A stretch of 64,000 nt of DNA from Photobacterium sp. TY1-4 (lineage in GTDB: Bacteria; Pseudomonadota; Gammaproteobacteria; Enterobacterales; Vibrionaceae), in the NCBI RefSeq assembly GCF_025398175.1, contig NZ_CP099735.1, forward strand, positions 1,860,001-1,924,000. Reading direction: 5' to 3'. Made by a program: the position numbers and the translations under genes. This document shows, one piece after another, positions 1 through 8,543 of the stretch. The notes under the pieces were generated by a model. It had not been told where the DNA came from, ran no database searches, and saw only the letters and a list, made by a program, of their open reading frames with translations. The first letter of the stretch is position 1; every line of letters begins with the position of its first letter.

Positions 1-515
1 AGATGGAAAGTGTTCAGTATGGACCGCGTTCGCAGGAGCCGAATAACATGGGGCCACTGGTCAACGAAAATGCACGGCTGAATATTCACCAGATGGTGGA
101 GCGTGCCATCGATGATGGCGCCCATTTGATGACGGGGGGCTTTATTCCGGAAGGGAAAGGCCATTTCTATCCTCCGACGATCCTGACCAATTGCCGTCAG
201 GATATGGAAATAGTCCAGGAAGAAATCTTTGGCCCGGTGTTGCCGATCCTGACTTACAAGACCATCGAGGAAGCCATTGAACTGGCCAACGACCACCAGT
301 TTGGCCTGGCCTCGCTGATTTACACCGAGAGCTACCGTGATGCGATGCAAGTCGCGAATAACATCGAAGCCGGTGAGTTCTACATCAACCGGATCCCCGC
401 CGACCCGTACCAGGGCTATCACCAAGGGTGGAAACGCTCCGGCCTCGGTGGCGACGATGGTAAGCACGGCATGCTGGATTACACCCAAACCCGCTTGGTG
501 GTTGCCAAATACTAA
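1..515 (+). CDS. Aldehyde dehydrogenase, AldA-type (3' part only)
   Basis: This is the C-terminal 170 or so residues of an NAD(P)-dependent aldehyde dehydrogenase; the start and the catalytic cysteine lie before the window. Visible family features are the EEIFGPVLP motif and the C-terminal WKRSGLGGDDGKHG stretch followed by a YTQT segment. These resemble E. coli AldA (lactaldehyde/glycolaldehyde dehydrogenase) from memory of that family. It is followed 78 bases later by an MFS carrier, then an enolase-superfamily enzyme and a GMC oxidoreductase, so it probably oxidises an aldehyde made while a sugar or sugar acid is degraded. The actual substrate cannot be read from the fragment. Confidence 0.9.
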   Translation, partial: MESVQYGPRSQEPNNMGPLVNENARLNIHQMVERAIDDGAHLMTGGFIPEGKGHFYPPTILTNCRQDMEIVQEEIFGPVLPILTYKTIEEAIELANDHQFGLASLIYTESYRDAMQVANNIEAGEFYINRIPADPYQGYHQGWKRSGLGGDDGKHGMLDYTQTRLVVAKY

Positions 516-593
516 GCCCGGACTTCCCTGACCTGAAGGCGCACGCCAGATAACAAATACAAAGTGCGCCTGCAAACACAAAAGGACTGAATC

Positions 594-1886
594 ATGTCAA
601 ATGCAACGATGGAACCCGTTGTAGGCACGCCTACATCCAAAAAAGAGCAGATGAGCCGTTATTTTCAATTTTTATTGCTCTTGATGGCAGGCGGTGCGAT
701 CTACCCGCTGCTGTATCTGCGTCAGAATTTCGAGGTCTCGATCCTCGAAGTATTTAACATCACCACTTCCGAACTGGGCAGCTATTACTCAGCACTGGGC
801 GTGATGTACATGGTCTGCTATCTGCCGAGCGGATGGCTGGCCGATAAATTTTCCCCTCGACTCCTGATCACGTTTTCGATGGCAGCCACCGGCGGCCTGG
901 GCCTCTGGTTTGCCTCTATCCCCTCGAAAGCCGTGTTGCCTTATATCTTTTTGGGCTGGGGCCTGGCAGCCGGGCTGACCTTCTGGGCGTCCTTGATCAA
1001 AGGGGTCAAGATGCTGGCCAGCAAGAATGAACAAGGCCGATTTTTCGGCATTCTGGACGGCGGGCGTGGTCTGGTGGAAGCCGTGCTGGCGACAATAGCG
1101 ATTGGTTTGTTTGCCTATGCCATTGAGACCAATGGCGAATCAACAACGGTTGCCCTGAAGCAGGTGATCTACATGTATGCCTACACCTGCCTGACACTGG
1201 CGGTGGTCATCTTCCTGTTCTTCAGCAATAAAAACGAAGTGGCAGAAGAAAAGGCCGAACGTCAGGGAACGTTGATCGGTAATCTGAAGTTTTTAGCTGC
1301 CATTCCGGAGCTGTGGTTGGTGGCCGGGGTGATTTTCTGTGGGTATCAACTGTTCTGGGCAACATATTCTTTCTCCGCTTACATGCAACAAAGCTATGAA
1401 ATCAGTGCTGTGACTGCCGGTTTCATCACCGTGGCAAAACTCTGGATGCGTCCGATTGGCGGCATTGGCGCAGGTTTCCTCGGGGACCGGTTCCGGATCG
1501 AAAATGTGCTGGCTTTGTCTTTGCTCGGCTCGTCTATTGGTTTGCTGCTGATGATTGCGCTACCGGATATGCAAAGCATCACCCTGCTGTTGGCACTGGT
1601 GCTGCTGATTGGCGTCCTGACGTATGCGATCCGCGGCTTGTACTGGGCAATTCTGGACGGGTGTGATGTGCCGGCCCATGTCACCGGCCTGGCGGTTGGG
1701 GTCATCTCACTGATTGCCTACACCCCGGATATTTTCCTGCCGATGATCAACGGATATCTGGCGGAAAGATACGAAGGACTCACGGTGTACCATCTCTATT
1801 TTGGATATATCGCGGTGATGGGCGTTATCGGCACCATTGCCTGCCTGAAACTGAAACAAATGATCGACGCTAAGCAGGGAGCTTAA
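594..1886 (+). CDS. MFS transporter, YihN-like
   Basis: A 430-residue major facilitator superfamily carrier with about twelve hydrophobic segments and a short charged central loop near residues 210-225. An MFS-type loop motif (GWLADKFSPR) follows the second transmembrane segment. From memory it is most like the YihN/YqcE group of E. coli carriers, which includes a member from the sulfoquinovose locus. It sits inside a catabolic operon, three bases before the enolase-superfamily gene, so it is most likely the uptake carrier for the substrate of the pathway. The substrate is unknown. Confidence 0.88.
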   Translation: MSNATMEPVVGTPTSKKEQMSRYFQFLLLLMAGGAIYPLLYLRQNFEVSILEVFNITTSELGSYYSALGVMYMVCYLPSGWLADKFSPRLLITFSMAATGGLGLWFASIPSKAVLPYIFLGWGLAAGLTFWASLIKGVKMLASKNEQGRFFGILDGGRGLVEAVLATIAIGLFAYAIETNGESTTVALKQVIYMYAYTCLTLAVVIFLFFSNKNEVAEEKAERQGTLIGNLKFLAAIPELWLVAGVIFCGYQLFWATYSFSAYMQQSYEISAVTAGFITVAKLWMRPIGGIGAGFLGDRFRIENVLALSLLGSSIGLLLMIALPDMQSITLLLALVLLIGVLTYAIRGLYWAILDGCDVPAHVTGLAVGVISLIAYTPDIFLPMINGYLAERYEGLTVYHLYFGYIAVMGVIGTIACLKLKQMIDAKQGA

Positions 1887-1889
1887 ACC

Positions 1890-3122
1890 ATGAAAGTTAC
1901 GCATTTAGAAACCCATGTTGTTGCGACACCAGCGCCTCATATTGGCGGCATGTACTGGATTTTTGTGCAAATTCGGACCGATTGCGGCATTGAAGGGGTC
2001 GGAGAGGTTTATGCTGCTTCGTTTCATCCGGAGGTGATGAAAGCGGCCATTGAGGATGTGTTTGAGCGTTACCTGAAAGGCCACGATCCGCACCATGTCG
2101 AGCGCTTTTTCCGTGAGACATACTCTAGTGGTTTCACACAAAGGCCGGATCTGACCATGATGGGAGTCGTCAGCGGCTTGGAAATGGCTTGCTGGGATAT
2201 TATCGGTAAGGCTGCGGGCAAACCGGTATATGAGCTCATTGGTGGCAAAGTGCACGATAAGCTTCGCTCGTACACCTACCTGTATCCGAAAAACAGCCGT
2301 GGCGAATACGACTACAACAGTGTCGATTTAGCGGTTGAGTGCGCTATTGAAAATATGGCGCTGGGCTTTACTGCACTTAAGTTTGATCCGGCGGGCCCGT
2401 ATACGGCTTACTCTGGCCATCAGCTGACGCTGGAGGCGATGGAGAAATCGGCTCAGTTCTGTGCCCGGATCCGTGAAGCGGTCGGAAATCACTGTGACCT
2501 GCTGTTCGGCACCCACGGCCAAATGTGTGTGTCGTCCGCGGTCCGCCTGGCCAAGCACCTGGAGCCGTTTGATCCGCTTTGGTTTGAAGAGCCGGTCCCG
2601 CCGGGCCAGCATGAAGCCATGGCACGGGTGGCACAGAAGACCTCGATCCCGGTGGCGACCGGCGAGCGCCTGACCACCAAGTATGAGTTCCATGAGGTGT
2701 TGCGCCATAACGCGGCGTCGATCCTGCAAATGAACCTGGGGCGTGTCGGCGGGATCCTGGAAGCGAAGAAGATCGCTGCACTGGCGGAAGTTCATTATGC
2801 TCAGATTGCGCCGCATCTCTATAACGGACCGGTGGGCGCCGCTGCCAGTATTCAACTGGCTGCGGCGACCCCGAACTTCCTGATCCAGGAAAGCATTATG
2901 ACCTGGGGTGGATTCCATGCCGACGTGTTGCAAGAGCCGATTCGCTGGGAGAAAGGCTACATTATTCCGTCTGAGAAGCCGGGGCTGGGGATTGAGCTGA
3001 ATATGGATGTGGTGAAAGCGAGGTCGCCGTACACCAGCCGTACCCTGCATTTGTCGATGGATCATAAGCCATATGATGTGACGCAGGAGTCGTCGACATC
3101 CTGGAAAGTGAAACCGGAGTGA
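1890..3122 (+). CDS. Enolase-superfamily (mandelate racemase/muconate lactonizing) enzyme
   Basis: A 410-residue enolase-superfamily protein, probably a sugar-acid dehydratase or cycloisomerase. The N-terminal capping domain covers roughly residues 1-125, followed by a TIM barrel. Visible active-site elements are K164 and D166 (LKFD), the WFEEP motif at 231-235, the GER motif at 258-260 and H309 in IAPHLYNGP. The position that normally holds the first metal-binding aspartate reads FGTHGQ (206-211), and the usual DxxxxGG stretch reads NLGRVGG. It is similar in layout to DgoD-type dehydratases, but the motif differences make the reaction uncertain. It overlaps or abuts the GMC oxidoreductase gene, which suggests translational coupling. 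Confidence 0.85.
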   Translation: MKVTHLETHVVATPAPHIGGMYWIFVQIRTDCGIEGVGEVYAASFHPEVMKAAIEDVFERYLKGHDPHHVERFFRETYSSGFTQRPDLTMMGVVSGLEMACWDIIGKAAGKPVYELIGGKVHDKLRSYTYLYPKNSRGEYDYNSVDLAVECAIENMALGFTALKFDPAGPYTAYSGHQLTLEAMEKSAQFCARIREAVGNHCDLLFGTHGQMCVSSAVRLAKHLEPFDPLWFEEPVPPGQHEAMARVAQKTSIPVATGERLTTKYEFHEVLRHNAASILQMNLGRVGGILEAKKIAALAEVHYAQIAPHLYNGPVGAAASIQLAAATPNFLIQESIMTWGGFHADVLQEPIRWEKGYIIPSEKPGLGIELNMDVVKARSPYTSRTLHLSMDHKPYDVTQESSTSWKVKPE

Positions 3123-3127
3123 TCAGC

Positions 3128-4777
3128 ATGAAGCAGTACGATTACATTATTGTCGGGGCCGGCTCTGCCGGCTGTATTCTGGCCAATCGCCTGACAGAGT
3201 CGGGGGAATATTCGGTGTTGCTGATTGAAGCCGGGGGCCGTGATGCCAGCCCCTGGTTCAAGCTTCCGGTCGGTTTCGCTAAGACCTACTATCACCCGAA
3301 GTACAACTACATGTATTACAGTGAGCCGGAATCCGGCATGGCCGGGCGGGCCATTTATGCCCCGCGTGGCAAGGTCCAGGGGGGATCCGGCTCCATCAAC
3401 GCGATGATTTATGTTCGTGGTCAGCGACAGGATTATGATGACTGGGCGCGCCAGGGCAACCCGGGGTGGGGCTTTGACGATGTGCTGCCATATTTCAAAA
3501 AGCTTGAGCAGCATCCGTTGGGCGATACTGAGTACCACAGCTCAAAAGGCCTGATCGGCATCACTCAAATGAAGCATGATGCACATAAAATCTGCGATTA
3601 TTATCTCAAAGGTTGCGAAGAGCTGGGATATTCGCTCAATGATGATTTTAACGGCGCGCAGTTTGAAGGGGCGGGTATTTATGAAACCAATATTCGCAAC
3701 GGGATGCGGGACTCCAGTAGCTTTGCCTACCTTGAGCCGGCAAAAAAGCGTGCGAACCTGACCATCTCCCATCATACCCAGACTCGGAAAATTCTGGTGG
3801 ATGAGCATCGGCGCGCAACCGGCGTCGAAGTCGCGGTCGCAGGAGAGCACCAAATTTTCCATGCTCGCAAAGAAGTGATTTTGTCAGCCGGGGCAGTGGA
3901 CTCCCCGAAACTGCTGATGCTGTCCGGCATCGGAGAACGTTCTTGTTTAGAGTCGCTTGGCATTCCGGAGGTGAAAGATTTACCCGCGGTCGGCCAAAAC
4001 CTACAGGATCATGTCTGTGTTAGTTTTTACTACCGGGCTACGCAAAAGACGCTCAATGATGATCTGACGAGTTGGTGGGGACAGGCAAAGGCGGGGCTTC
4101 AGTACTTGCTCAATCGTCGCGGTCCGCTGGCACTGAGCGTGAATCAGGCGGGTGGATTCTTCAAAGGGAGTAAGGATGAAGCACAGCCGAATATACAGCT
4201 GTATTTCAATCCGCTCTCTTATGAAATTCCCAAAGATCCCAACGCCAAAATGGTGCCGGATCCTTATTCCGGGTTTCTGGTCGCGTTTAACCCCTGTCGC
4301 CCGAGCAGCCGGGGAGAGATCACCCTGAAGTCCGGTGATCCGGATGATGCGGCGGCGATCCGCCCATGCTACCTGAGTACCGAGAAAGATATTCAGGAAG
4401 TGATCCAGGGGACGAAGCTGATCCGCCATATCATGACGGCACCGGCACTGCAGTCTCTGACGGAAGTAGAAGTCAAACCAGCCGGTTTGGTCACTGATGA
4501 AGCTTCCATGGTGGATTACTTCCGGGAAAATGGCGGCTCGATTTATCACCTGTGTGGCACTTGCGCGATGGGACCCGATGAAGCTGACGCCGTGGTGAAT
4601 CATGAGCTGAAAGTGCATGGGGTGGAGGGGCTGCGGGTGGTCGATGCGTCGATTTTCCCGAATATCACCTCGGGGAACACCAATGCGCCGGTGATGATGG
4701 TGGCGGAGAAAGGTGCCGATATGATTTTACAGGCCGCAGCTGAAATACAGCCCTCCGAAGGGCCGGCAGCCGCCTGA
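3128..4777 (+). CDS. GMC-family FAD oxidoreductase (choline/alcohol dehydrogenase-like)
   Basis: About 549 residues. It carries an N-terminal ADP-binding GAGSAG loop at residues 10-15, the GMC signature region (RGKVQGGSGSINAM), and the C-terminal active-site segment with a histidine in YHLCGTCAMG and an asparagine in TSGNTNAPV. FAD-dependent oxidation of a primary or secondary alcohol or a sugar is expected. I chose ATG 3128 over GTG 3119 because a GGAG ribosome site lies about eight bases upstream and the flavin motif then falls at the usual distance from the start. It is the last gene of the operon and is followed by a strong terminator. The substrate is unknown. Confidence 0.9.
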   Translation: MKQYDYIIVGAGSAGCILANRLTESGEYSVLLIEAGGRDASPWFKLPVGFAKTYYHPKYNYMYYSEPESGMAGRAIYAPRGKVQGGSGSINAMIYVRGQRQDYDDWARQGNPGWGFDDVLPYFKKLEQHPLGDTEYHSSKGLIGITQMKHDAHKICDYYLKGCEELGYSLNDDFNGAQFEGAGIYETNIRNGMRDSSSFAYLEPAKKRANLTISHHTQTRKILVDEHRRATGVEVAVAGEHQIFHARKEVILSAGAVDSPKLLMLSGIGERSCLESLGIPEVKDLPAVGQNLQDHVCVSFYYRATQKTLNDDLTSWWGQAKAGLQYLLNRRGPLALSVNQAGGFFKGSKDEAQPNIQLYFNPLSYEIPKDPNAKMVPDPYSGFLVAFNPCRPSSRGEITLKSGDPDDAAAIRPCYLSTEKDIQEVIQGTKLIRHIMTAPALQSLTEVEVKPAGLVTDEASMVDYFRENGGSIYHLCGTCAMGPDEADAVVNHELKVHGVEGLRVVDASIFPNITSGNTNAPVMMVAEKGADMILQAAAEIQPSEGPAAA

Positions 4778-4825
4778 AAGCGATTGGGCGGTAAACCCGG
4801 TGGAATAGATTAACTTTCCCTTTTG

Positions 4826-4852
4826 AAACAGACGCTTGCTGCGTCTGTTTTT
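4826..4852 (+). terminator. Rho-independent terminator after the GMC operon
   Basis: A perfect 10-bp stem (AAACAGACGC / GCGTCTGTTT) closes a TTGCT loop and runs into a short T tract. It ends the four-gene catabolic operon before the LysR gene. Confidence 0.9.
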
Positions 4853-4984
4853 GTGTCTGGCTGATCATTTGCCGTGAGGGTTTGCAGTGCCGGCTGGCTG
4901 AAACAAGGCCATCATTTCAAAAATGACTTTAATTCGCTAGGTTTTTTGTCAAAAATGAAATAAATATTTTTTGAGGATACCAGG

Positions 4985-5866
4985 ATGCGAACCCGCTCTG
5001 ATGATCTGGAAATTTTTCTGGCTGTGGTCGACAGTGGTGGCTTTTCAGCTGCCGCTGAAGCGCTGGACATTCAAGTGGCGCGGGTCTCCCGTGCGGTCAG
5101 TAAAGTTGAATCCCAATTGGGGGTTTCCCTGCTCAACCGGACTACCCGGCGCGTTGAGCTGACCGACGAAGGGCGTCAGTTTGTCTCGACGGTACGGGCC
5201 GGATTGCGCCAGCTGCAACAGGCGGAAGAAGATATCGTCAGCCGGGGCGAGCTGCCCAAAGGCCGGTTGCGGGTTGATGCTGCCACCCCGTTTCTGTTTC
5301 ACCAGCTGGTGCCGCTGATCCAACCGTTTCGCGAAGCCTACCCGGATATAGAACTGGTGATGACTTCCCATGAAGGCTATGTCGATTTGCTGGAAAAGCA
5401 GACCGATGTCGCGATCCGGATTGGCCGCCTGACCGATTCTACCCTCCATGCCCGGCCGCTGGGCAAGAGTGAGTTGTATATGGTGACCTCCCCGGACTAT
5501 ATCTCGCGCCGTGGCTGCCTGCATCATCCGAATGAGCTGGAGCAGCACGACTTGATTGGGTTTACCGGGCCGAAAATTCTCAACACCTGGCCGTTGCCGG
5601 GCGTGGGGGAGATCACGCCGACCCTGGTGGTCAGCAATGGCGAGTTGGTGCGGCAATTGACGCTGGCGGGGAACGGGATCTCTTGCTTATCCGGGTTCAT
5701 GGTGAAAAAGGATATTGAGCAGGGGCGCTTGATCCCGCTGTTTGAATCGGTCAAGACCACCAACACCGGCCGCGAGCCGATCAACGCGGTGTATTACAAG
5801 TCGTCCTCGGTGGCGAGGCGGATCAGCGCGTTCATTGATTTTATCCAGCCACGGTTGACGCTCTAG
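4985..5866 (+). CDS. LysR-family transcriptional regulator
   Basis: A 293-residue LysR regulator with an N-terminal winged helix-turn-helix (FSAAAEALDIQVARVSRAVS, around residues 20-40) and a periplasmic-binding-like effector domain from about residue 90. It resembles the CrgA/DsdC-like short regulators that control neighbouring redox genes. It starts 14 bases after the GAGGA-like site of an AT-rich leader. The following Old Yellow Enzyme gene runs in the same direction about 110 bases on, with an imperfect palindrome in the gap, and is the most likely target. The effector is not evident. Confidence 0.9.
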   Translation: MRTRSDDLEIFLAVVDSGGFSAAAEALDIQVARVSRAVSKVESQLGVSLLNRTTRRVELTDEGRQFVSTVRAGLRQLQQAEEDIVSRGELPKGRLRVDAATPFLFHQLVPLIQPFREAYPDIELVMTSHEGYVDLLEKQTDVAIRIGRLTDSTLHARPLGKSELYMVTSPDYISRRGCLHHPNELEQHDLIGFTGPKILNTWPLPGVGEITPTLVVSNGELVRQLTLAGNGISCLSGFMVKKDIEQGRLIPLFESVKTTNTGREPINAVYYKSSSVARRISAFIDFIQPRLTL

Positions 5867-5883
5867 TCACAGTCACTATTATT

Positions 5884-5916
5884 GCAATTATCACAAAAAT
5901 GATTTGTGGTAATTGC
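5884..5916. promoter_or_regulatory. Imperfect palindrome between lysR and the OYE gene
   Basis: Two 14-bp arms (GCAATTATCACAAA and TTTGTGGTAATTGC, one mismatch) are separated by five bases. There is no T tract, so an operator for the adjacent LysR protein is more likely than a terminator. Confidence 0.5.
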
Positions 5917-5976
5917 GGTCAATGTTCGTAATCTTGCTTGTTAAGATGCCCTCAAATCCGACTGAGGACAAACTCA

Positions 5977-7095
5977 ATGAGCAACTCCCTGTTTCAACCG
6001 ATCACGCTCGGTAACCTGATCCTGAAAAACCGCATCGTTATGCCGCCAATGACCCGCTCGCGCGCCAGTCAGCCGGGCGATGTGGCTAATGAGCTGATGG
6101 CAACTTACTATGCCCAGCGCGCCGGTGCCGGGCTGATTGTCTCTGAAGGCACCCAAATCTCACCGCTGGGTAAAGGCTACGCCTGGACCCCGGGGATCTA
6201 TACCCCGGCGCAGATCGCCGGTTGGCGCAAAGTCACCGACGCGGTGCACCGTGAAGGCGGGGTGATGTTCGCGCAGCTCTGGCATGTCGGCCGGGTGACG
6301 CATCCTGATAACACTGGCGGCGCTCAGCCGATTTCCGCGTCATCAGTGAAGGCGGAGAACGTCAAAGTATTTGTCGATAACGGCACGGACGCACCAGGGT
6401 TTGTCGATGTGGTCGCGCCGCGTGAAATGACAAAGGCCGATATCCAGCAGGTGGTTGCTGAATACCGCCAGGCGGCACTGAATGCTATTGAGGCCGGTTT
6501 TGACGGCATTGAACTGCATGCGGCCAACGGTTATCTGATTAATCAGTTTATCGATTCTGAATCAAATCATCGCACCGATGAGTACGGCGGCAGCCTGGAG
6601 AACCGACTGCGTTTTCTGGACGAAGTGGTTGGCGCATTAGTTGATGCCATCGGCGCCGAGCGTGTCGGGGTACGTCTGGCACCGTTCACCACTCTGAACG
6701 GCACGGTCGATGCGGATCCGCAAACCACGTACACGGCTGCGGCGGCACTGCTGAACCGCCACAAGGTTATCTACCTGCATATTGCCGAAGTGGACTGGGA
6801 TGATGCGCCGGATATGCCGGTGGCGTTTAAACAGGCGATCCGATCCCAGTTCGACGGCGTGCTGATCTATGCCGGTCGCTATTTTACCCCGCAGGATCAG
6901 GCGGCCAAAGCCGAGCAGGCGATTGCATCCGGCCTGGCGGACATGATCGGCTTCGGGCGTCCGTTTGTCGCCAACCCGGATCTGCCGGTGCGGTTGGCGC
7001 AGGGCTTTCCGGTGGCCGCGCATGATCCGGACACCCTGTTTGGCGGCGGTGAAAAAGGGCTGACCGATTATCCTGTCTATCAGGCGACGATATAA
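5977..7095 (+). CDS. Old Yellow Enzyme family NADH:flavin oxidoreductase (NemA-like)
   Basis: A 372-residue FMN-dependent ene-reductase of the Old Yellow Enzyme family. The FMN and substrate site shows in the HAANGYLINQFID motif, which supplies the paired His/Asn that bind the substrate and the catalytic Tyr. The N-terminal barrel starts with SLFQPITLGNLILKNRIVMPPMTR. I chose ATG 5977 because a GAGGA ribosome site lies eight bases upstream and family members start here; the longer open frame adds a non-conserved leader. It reduces activated alkenes or nitro compounds such as N-ethylmaleimide in the family. The upstream LysR is the probable regulator. Confidence 0.92.
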   Translation: MSNSLFQPITLGNLILKNRIVMPPMTRSRASQPGDVANELMATYYAQRAGAGLIVSEGTQISPLGKGYAWTPGIYTPAQIAGWRKVTDAVHREGGVMFAQLWHVGRVTHPDNTGGAQPISASSVKAENVKVFVDNGTDAPGFVDVVAPREMTKADIQQVVAEYRQAALNAIEAGFDGIELHAANGYLINQFIDSESNHRTDEYGGSLENRLRFLDEVVGALVDAIGAERVGVRLAPFTTLNGTVDADPQTTYTAAAALLNRHKVIYLHIAEVDWDDAPDMPVAFKQAIRSQFDGVLIYAGRYFTPQDQAAKAEQAIASGLADMIGFGRPFVANPDLPVRLAQGFPVAAHDPDTLFGGGEKGLTDYPVYQATI

Positions 7096-7260
7096 ACAGA
7101 CGTCGGGCGTTGCAAACATCTTGCGTTGCAAACAACTGTTCAGGACTGTGAAATTCGCCATCATAACCAAATCGTATTTAGCCCAAGCTTCATGGGTATA
7201 TGCTTTATAGAAGCGAAAGTTTGGATATGTCGGAATGGCCGCAGTGAGGAGGTACCCATC

Positions 7261-8355
7261 ATGGCTACGACCCAGACAGGCTCTGTCTTCGACCCCAATA
7301 AAGCGGAAGTGTTCGGCGATGATTTCGTCAGGGCGCTGAACAATGGTGCGCTATGTTTGATGGTGTCTATTGGCCATCGCACCGGACTGTTTGATGTGAT
7401 GAGTGAACTCAGCCAACCCGCGACGTCACAGGAAATCGCGACCCGTGCCGGTTTGAATGAACGTTATGTGCGGGAATGGCTGGGTGCGATGACCACCGCA
7501 GGCGTGGTCGAGGTTGATCCGGCGACCACGTGTTTTACCTTGCCCCCTGAACATGCCGCGATGGTGACGCGCGCGGCCGGCGCCGATAACCTCGCGGTCT
7601 TTGCGCAGTATATCGGGCTGTTGGGTGGCGTTGAGGATCATATCGTCGAGTGTTTCAGACAAGGCGGAGGCGTGCCCTACGCGCAGTATCCCCGGTTCCA
7701 TGAAGTGATGGCAGAAGACAGTAATCAATCGGTGCTGTCGAATCTCGAAACGCATATTGTGCCGCTGGTGCCCGGTCTGGCCGATCGGCTGACAGAGGGT
7801 ATTCAAGTCCTGGATGTTGGCTGCGGACGGGGCCGGATCATGAACCGACTGGCTGAGCTGTATCCGGCAAGTCAGTTTTTGGGTATCGATCTGTCCCGTG
7901 AAGCGGTTGAATATGCAAGACGCGAGTCGCAGGACAAGGATTTGCGCAATATTGTGTTCGACATTAGCGATCTCAGTAACTTTGATGAAGTGGCTACGCC
8001 GGATGCGTTTGATTTTGTGACCACCTTTGATGCGGTGCACGATCAGGCAAAACCGCTGAATGTGCTCAAAGGGATCTGCTGGACCCTGAAATCAGATGGC
8101 ACCTATCTGATGCAGGATATTAAGGGTTCGAGCCATGTCCATAACAACCTGGACCATCCCATCGGCACTTTCCTGTATACCATCTCTTGTATGCATTGCA
8201 TGACCGTATCGCTGGCCCAGGGCGGTGAAGGGCTGGGGGCAATGTGGGGCGAAGAGAAAGCCAGGGAATATCTCCAGCGTGCCGGGTTTAGCTCGGTGAC
8301 CAAGAATGAGCTGGCCCATGATATTCAGAACAATTGGTATATTGTCCGCAAGTAA
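7261..8355 (+). CDS. SAM-dependent methyltransferase with N-terminal winged helix
   Basis: A 364-residue class I methyltransferase. Residues roughly 20-95 form a winged-helix domain (ATSQEIATRAGLNERYVREW) of the kind seen in the Rv2258c-like family and O-methyltransferases. SAM motif I is VLDVGCGRG at 183-191, followed by acidic motif II (LGIDLS) and a post-motif (FDFVTTFDAVHD). ATG 7261 follows a strong GAGGAGGT site; an upstream in-frame extension lacks one. The gene stands alone, with no clear operon partner. The methyl acceptor is unknown; a small molecule is more likely than nucleic acid given the family. Confidence 0.85.
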   Translation: MATTQTGSVFDPNKAEVFGDDFVRALNNGALCLMVSIGHRTGLFDVMSELSQPATSQEIATRAGLNERYVREWLGAMTTAGVVEVDPATTCFTLPPEHAAMVTRAAGADNLAVFAQYIGLLGGVEDHIVECFRQGGGVPYAQYPRFHEVMAEDSNQSVLSNLETHIVPLVPGLADRLTEGIQVLDVGCGRGRIMNRLAELYPASQFLGIDLSREAVEYARRESQDKDLRNIVFDISDLSNFDEVATPDAFDFVTTFDAVHDQAKPLNVLKGICWTLKSDGTYLMQDIKGSSHVHNNLDHPIGTFLYTISCMHCMTVSLAQGGEGLGAMWGEEKAREYLQRAGFSSVTKNELAHDIQNNWYIVRK

Positions 8356-8543
8356 ACGGTGCCGGATGTGACATCAGGGGAGAGCCCACTTCGTGTCGGC
8401 TTTCCCTTTTTTTGATGAGTCATCACAATCCGCGCGCCTCCACCCATTGTCATCTACGGGACACAGAATCATCACAATGCCTCAGTACGATGTTATGTGC
8501 ATTTTTGCTCATATACACTGCTTTGTTTTGATAAGGATATCCG

